Below, piece after piece: positions 50,736 to 52,500 of a stretch of DNA of 52,500 bases (the first letter of the stretch is position 1; each line of letters begins with the position of its first letter). A program made the translations under genes and the position numbers. Origin of the DNA: Glandiceps talaboti (Eukaryota > Hemichordata > Enteropneusta > Spengelidae); NCBI RefSeq assembly GCF_964340395.1, contig NC_135559.1:22249621-22302120 (forward strand), in the 5' to 3' direction. The notes beneath the pieces were generated by a model. The model was not told where the DNA came from and made no database searches. It worked only from the letters and a program-made list of their open reading frames with translations.

Positions 50736-52481
50736 GTTTTTCATTTAGTGTGGCCAATATGACCTAGCTTTAAAGGTAAATTACTAAATCATTTGAAAGA
50801 CAAAAGGAAAGCTTTCACAATGTGGGTAATGACCTGTTGGCCTTCAATATTATAACACAGACCTGATCAAATTATCTATATATAGATGTAAAGCAATGCA
50901 TTGGTTATATTATCATGCGCTGATTACATCACTATTAATTATCAACCTATCTTTCAACGATATTTTCTCATTTCTTCACATATACATATATATCAAATGA
51001 ATAACAATATTAAGTTTTGAAAACCTCTGGGATAAAAAAATATTCCTCACTAAAATTGACATGTGCAGTTAGATTCTGATAAATTAATAACAGCAAAATT
51101 AGAGGAACTGTTTTAATTCTCGGTTTCACAGTTTTAATGAGGCCAACAAAATAATAAATCTATTTGTTTGGTATTAAACTGAGAATCATGTTATTTCTAT
51201 GTTAGCTGTGATGCTATACTTAGATGTAGATAGGGTTCATTTACACAGTGCAGTTTAACCCCGGAAATGGCCAACACTGTATTGCTGAGTGCACTGTCTG
51301 ATTAGTACTTCTATGTTTTCATTAGCCCTAATTGTTTTACCTTGCGTACTCCCTCTAGTAAACAACTCTCCTCTTTTCTAGCACATACTATAGTTTAATT
51401 GAACTACTAGAAATGACATCACTGAAATCACACCTGGCATTTCTACAATGTCAAGCGTCAGTGTTTCCTATTTTCAACAAATAATATCAAAATAAATGAA
51501 GGTTAGTTGTAACACACAATTCATTGATTTGGTATTGCACAGACAATCCTATAATGTGTAAATCACCTAACGTCCTTTATTTTGTACATTCAAATCAAAA
51601 GACATAATAAGGTATGCACAAACTAAAATTATACACGTGCATGGTGAAAAACAGAAATTGTCAGACCATGCTAAAAATAAAAAAATGTTGGTGCTATTTC
51701 CTTCAGTATTAGTTATTGCCCTTTTCATCTGTGCTCACTTATTGTAATAGGTTGACCTTGCTTGTTATGTGAAAGCTAAAATCCATGTTAACAATTGTTA
51801 TAGCACAACATAATGTGTGGATTTTCTTTTTAAAATTATACATGTATCATGGATACAGATTCAAAATGTGGATCAGATACGGTACGTACTGAGATAATGA
51901 CAGTAATTCAGTTGAGGGAAGGAATGCTGTTTTCAGTTAACAGATATTGGAGGCCATGGCTTGGGCATTTCAAAGGTGTTGGTGTGCGTCTCCCAAATTG
52001 AGTATTTCATTTTGCTGATCATCATGGTAAGAGTGATGTAAACGTCACTCCAGGGGTTGTCAGCACACCACAAAACTGGGTTTTATGGCGAATTAGAACA
52101 CATATATAACATTGTAAGGACTAAGAGACTCCCCTATTGATACGTGATAATAAAATATCGCATAATTCGATATCACTAAATATTTCAAATGACGAAGCAC
52201 GGCTAGAATGTCACTGTGAGTTGTGTTGTCATACGGCCTCGCTTCGGGTCTGTGTATACATGGCTTATTTAAAGGGACATTCAGTATTTTATATAGCAAG
52301 ATAACAATTAGTATTTTAGTGAAATCAGTAATACATTAGCTAAAACATACTGCTGAAATAAGGTCCTAAAATAAACGCTGGTAGTACACAAACTGACAAT
52401 ACAGCGTTATTATAATTAAAGGCAATACGAAAGAAAGAAATAGCGCTCGAGTCACGCGTGTCGGCGCTAACTTGCACTTAC
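50736..52481. other. Unique intronic sequence up to the upstream NALF exon
   Basis: AT-rich with no recognised repeat. GC and CpG content rise after about 52440, next to the exon donor. The minus open frame at 52093-52299 is anonymous. Confidence 0.4.
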
Positions 52482-52500
52482 CAGACAATCGCTACATCTA
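52482..52500 (-). CDS. NALF1: NALF/FAM155 homologue, 3' tip of upstream exon (partial, runs off window)
   Basis: On the minus strand the window opens with 19 nt followed by a strong donor (CTG|GTAAGT; the GT is at 52481-52480). In the frame that ends on a codon boundary these bases read R-C-S-D-C-L. The exon at 16121-16280 starts in phase 0, so the two join without a shift and give D-C-L-T-A-Y-K-E-W-I-C. As I remember the FAM155 family, a D-C pair precedes the Y-K-x-W-(L/I)-C motif at this same spacing. The local sequence (52440-52490) is more GC- and CpG-rich than its surroundings. The rest of this exon, with the N-terminus and any signal or membrane segment, lies beyond the window. Only six codons are visible, so the call depends on the donor, the phase and the conserved spacing together. 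Confidence 0.55.

Larger units (their letters stand above)
16281..52481 (-). other. NALF intron (36.2 kb) between the upstream and internal exons
   Basis: Bounded by GTAAGT at the 52481 end and TTTTTTACAG at the 16281 end on the minus strand, phase 0. Vertebrate FAM155A is known for very large introns, so the size is not surprising. More than half of this one is minisatellite. An additional small exon inside it cannot be excluded by eye. Confidence 0.55.

Noticed and set aside
52100-52500. tRNA or other small RNA gene in the GC-richer right end
   Set aside because: No A-box/B-box pair or cloverleaf could be traced. The rise in GC is better explained by the adjacent exon.

Overview
The window looks like AT-rich nuclear DNA of a marine invertebrate, either a lophotrochozoan or a non-vertebrate deuterostome. 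The reasons are spliced coding exons, many ACATGTA motifs, CA/CAGA microsatellites and dispersed short elements. I cannot name the species. Nothing indicates bacterial, phage or organellar DNA.

One host gene can be supported, on the minus strand. Read right to left it is the last few bases of an upstream exon (52482-52500), a 160-nt internal exon (16121-16280) and a terminal exon with the stop codon (4034-4272). The splice phases fit (0, then 1), and the spliced product carries a cysteine-rich pattern that I recognise as the NALF/FAM155 (NLF-1) family, auxiliary subunits of the NALCN sodium-leak channel. Intervening introns are 36,201 nt and 11,848 nt. On this model almost everything between 4,273 and 52,481 is intron, and 1-4033 is 3' UTR plus downstream sequence.

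The introns are unusual: about 60% of the window is tandem repeat, in at least 14 unrelated minisatellites with units of 27-114 bp. In order these are 35-bp (0.34-0.8 kb), 29-bp (1.4-2.6), 41-bp (3.4-3.8), 33-bp (4.5-6.1), 28-bp (7.15-15.3, about 290 units), 27-bp (16.4-17.1), 30-bp (19.85-29.3, about 316 units), 32-bp (29.3-30.5), 42-bp (31.05-32.6), 68-bp (33.5-34.1), 40-46-bp (38.3-39.05), 114-bp (40.75-41.7), 45-bp (42.6-46.8) and 56/53-bp (49.1-50.7). The very long open frames in this window lie inside arrays whose unit is stop-free and usually a multiple of three; I do not regard them as genes.

Between the arrays lie pieces of at least three families of dispersed elements. Two have short terminal inverted repeats and a 3' hairpin followed by CTAA, and resemble non-autonomous Helitron/Helentron elements. 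A third has AGGCC...TGGTTCTGGTTA termini. Several minisatellites sit inside these elements. The clearest case is the 45-bp array at 42.6-46.8 kb, whose unamplified counterpart is visible at 15.79-15.89 kb. A near-perfect 307-bp palindrome (40.2-40.5 kb), a 304-bp identical duplication (33.0/34.0 kb), an exact 765-bp higher-order duplication inside the 45-bp array, and three perfect nuclear-receptor DR1 motifs are the other notable structures.
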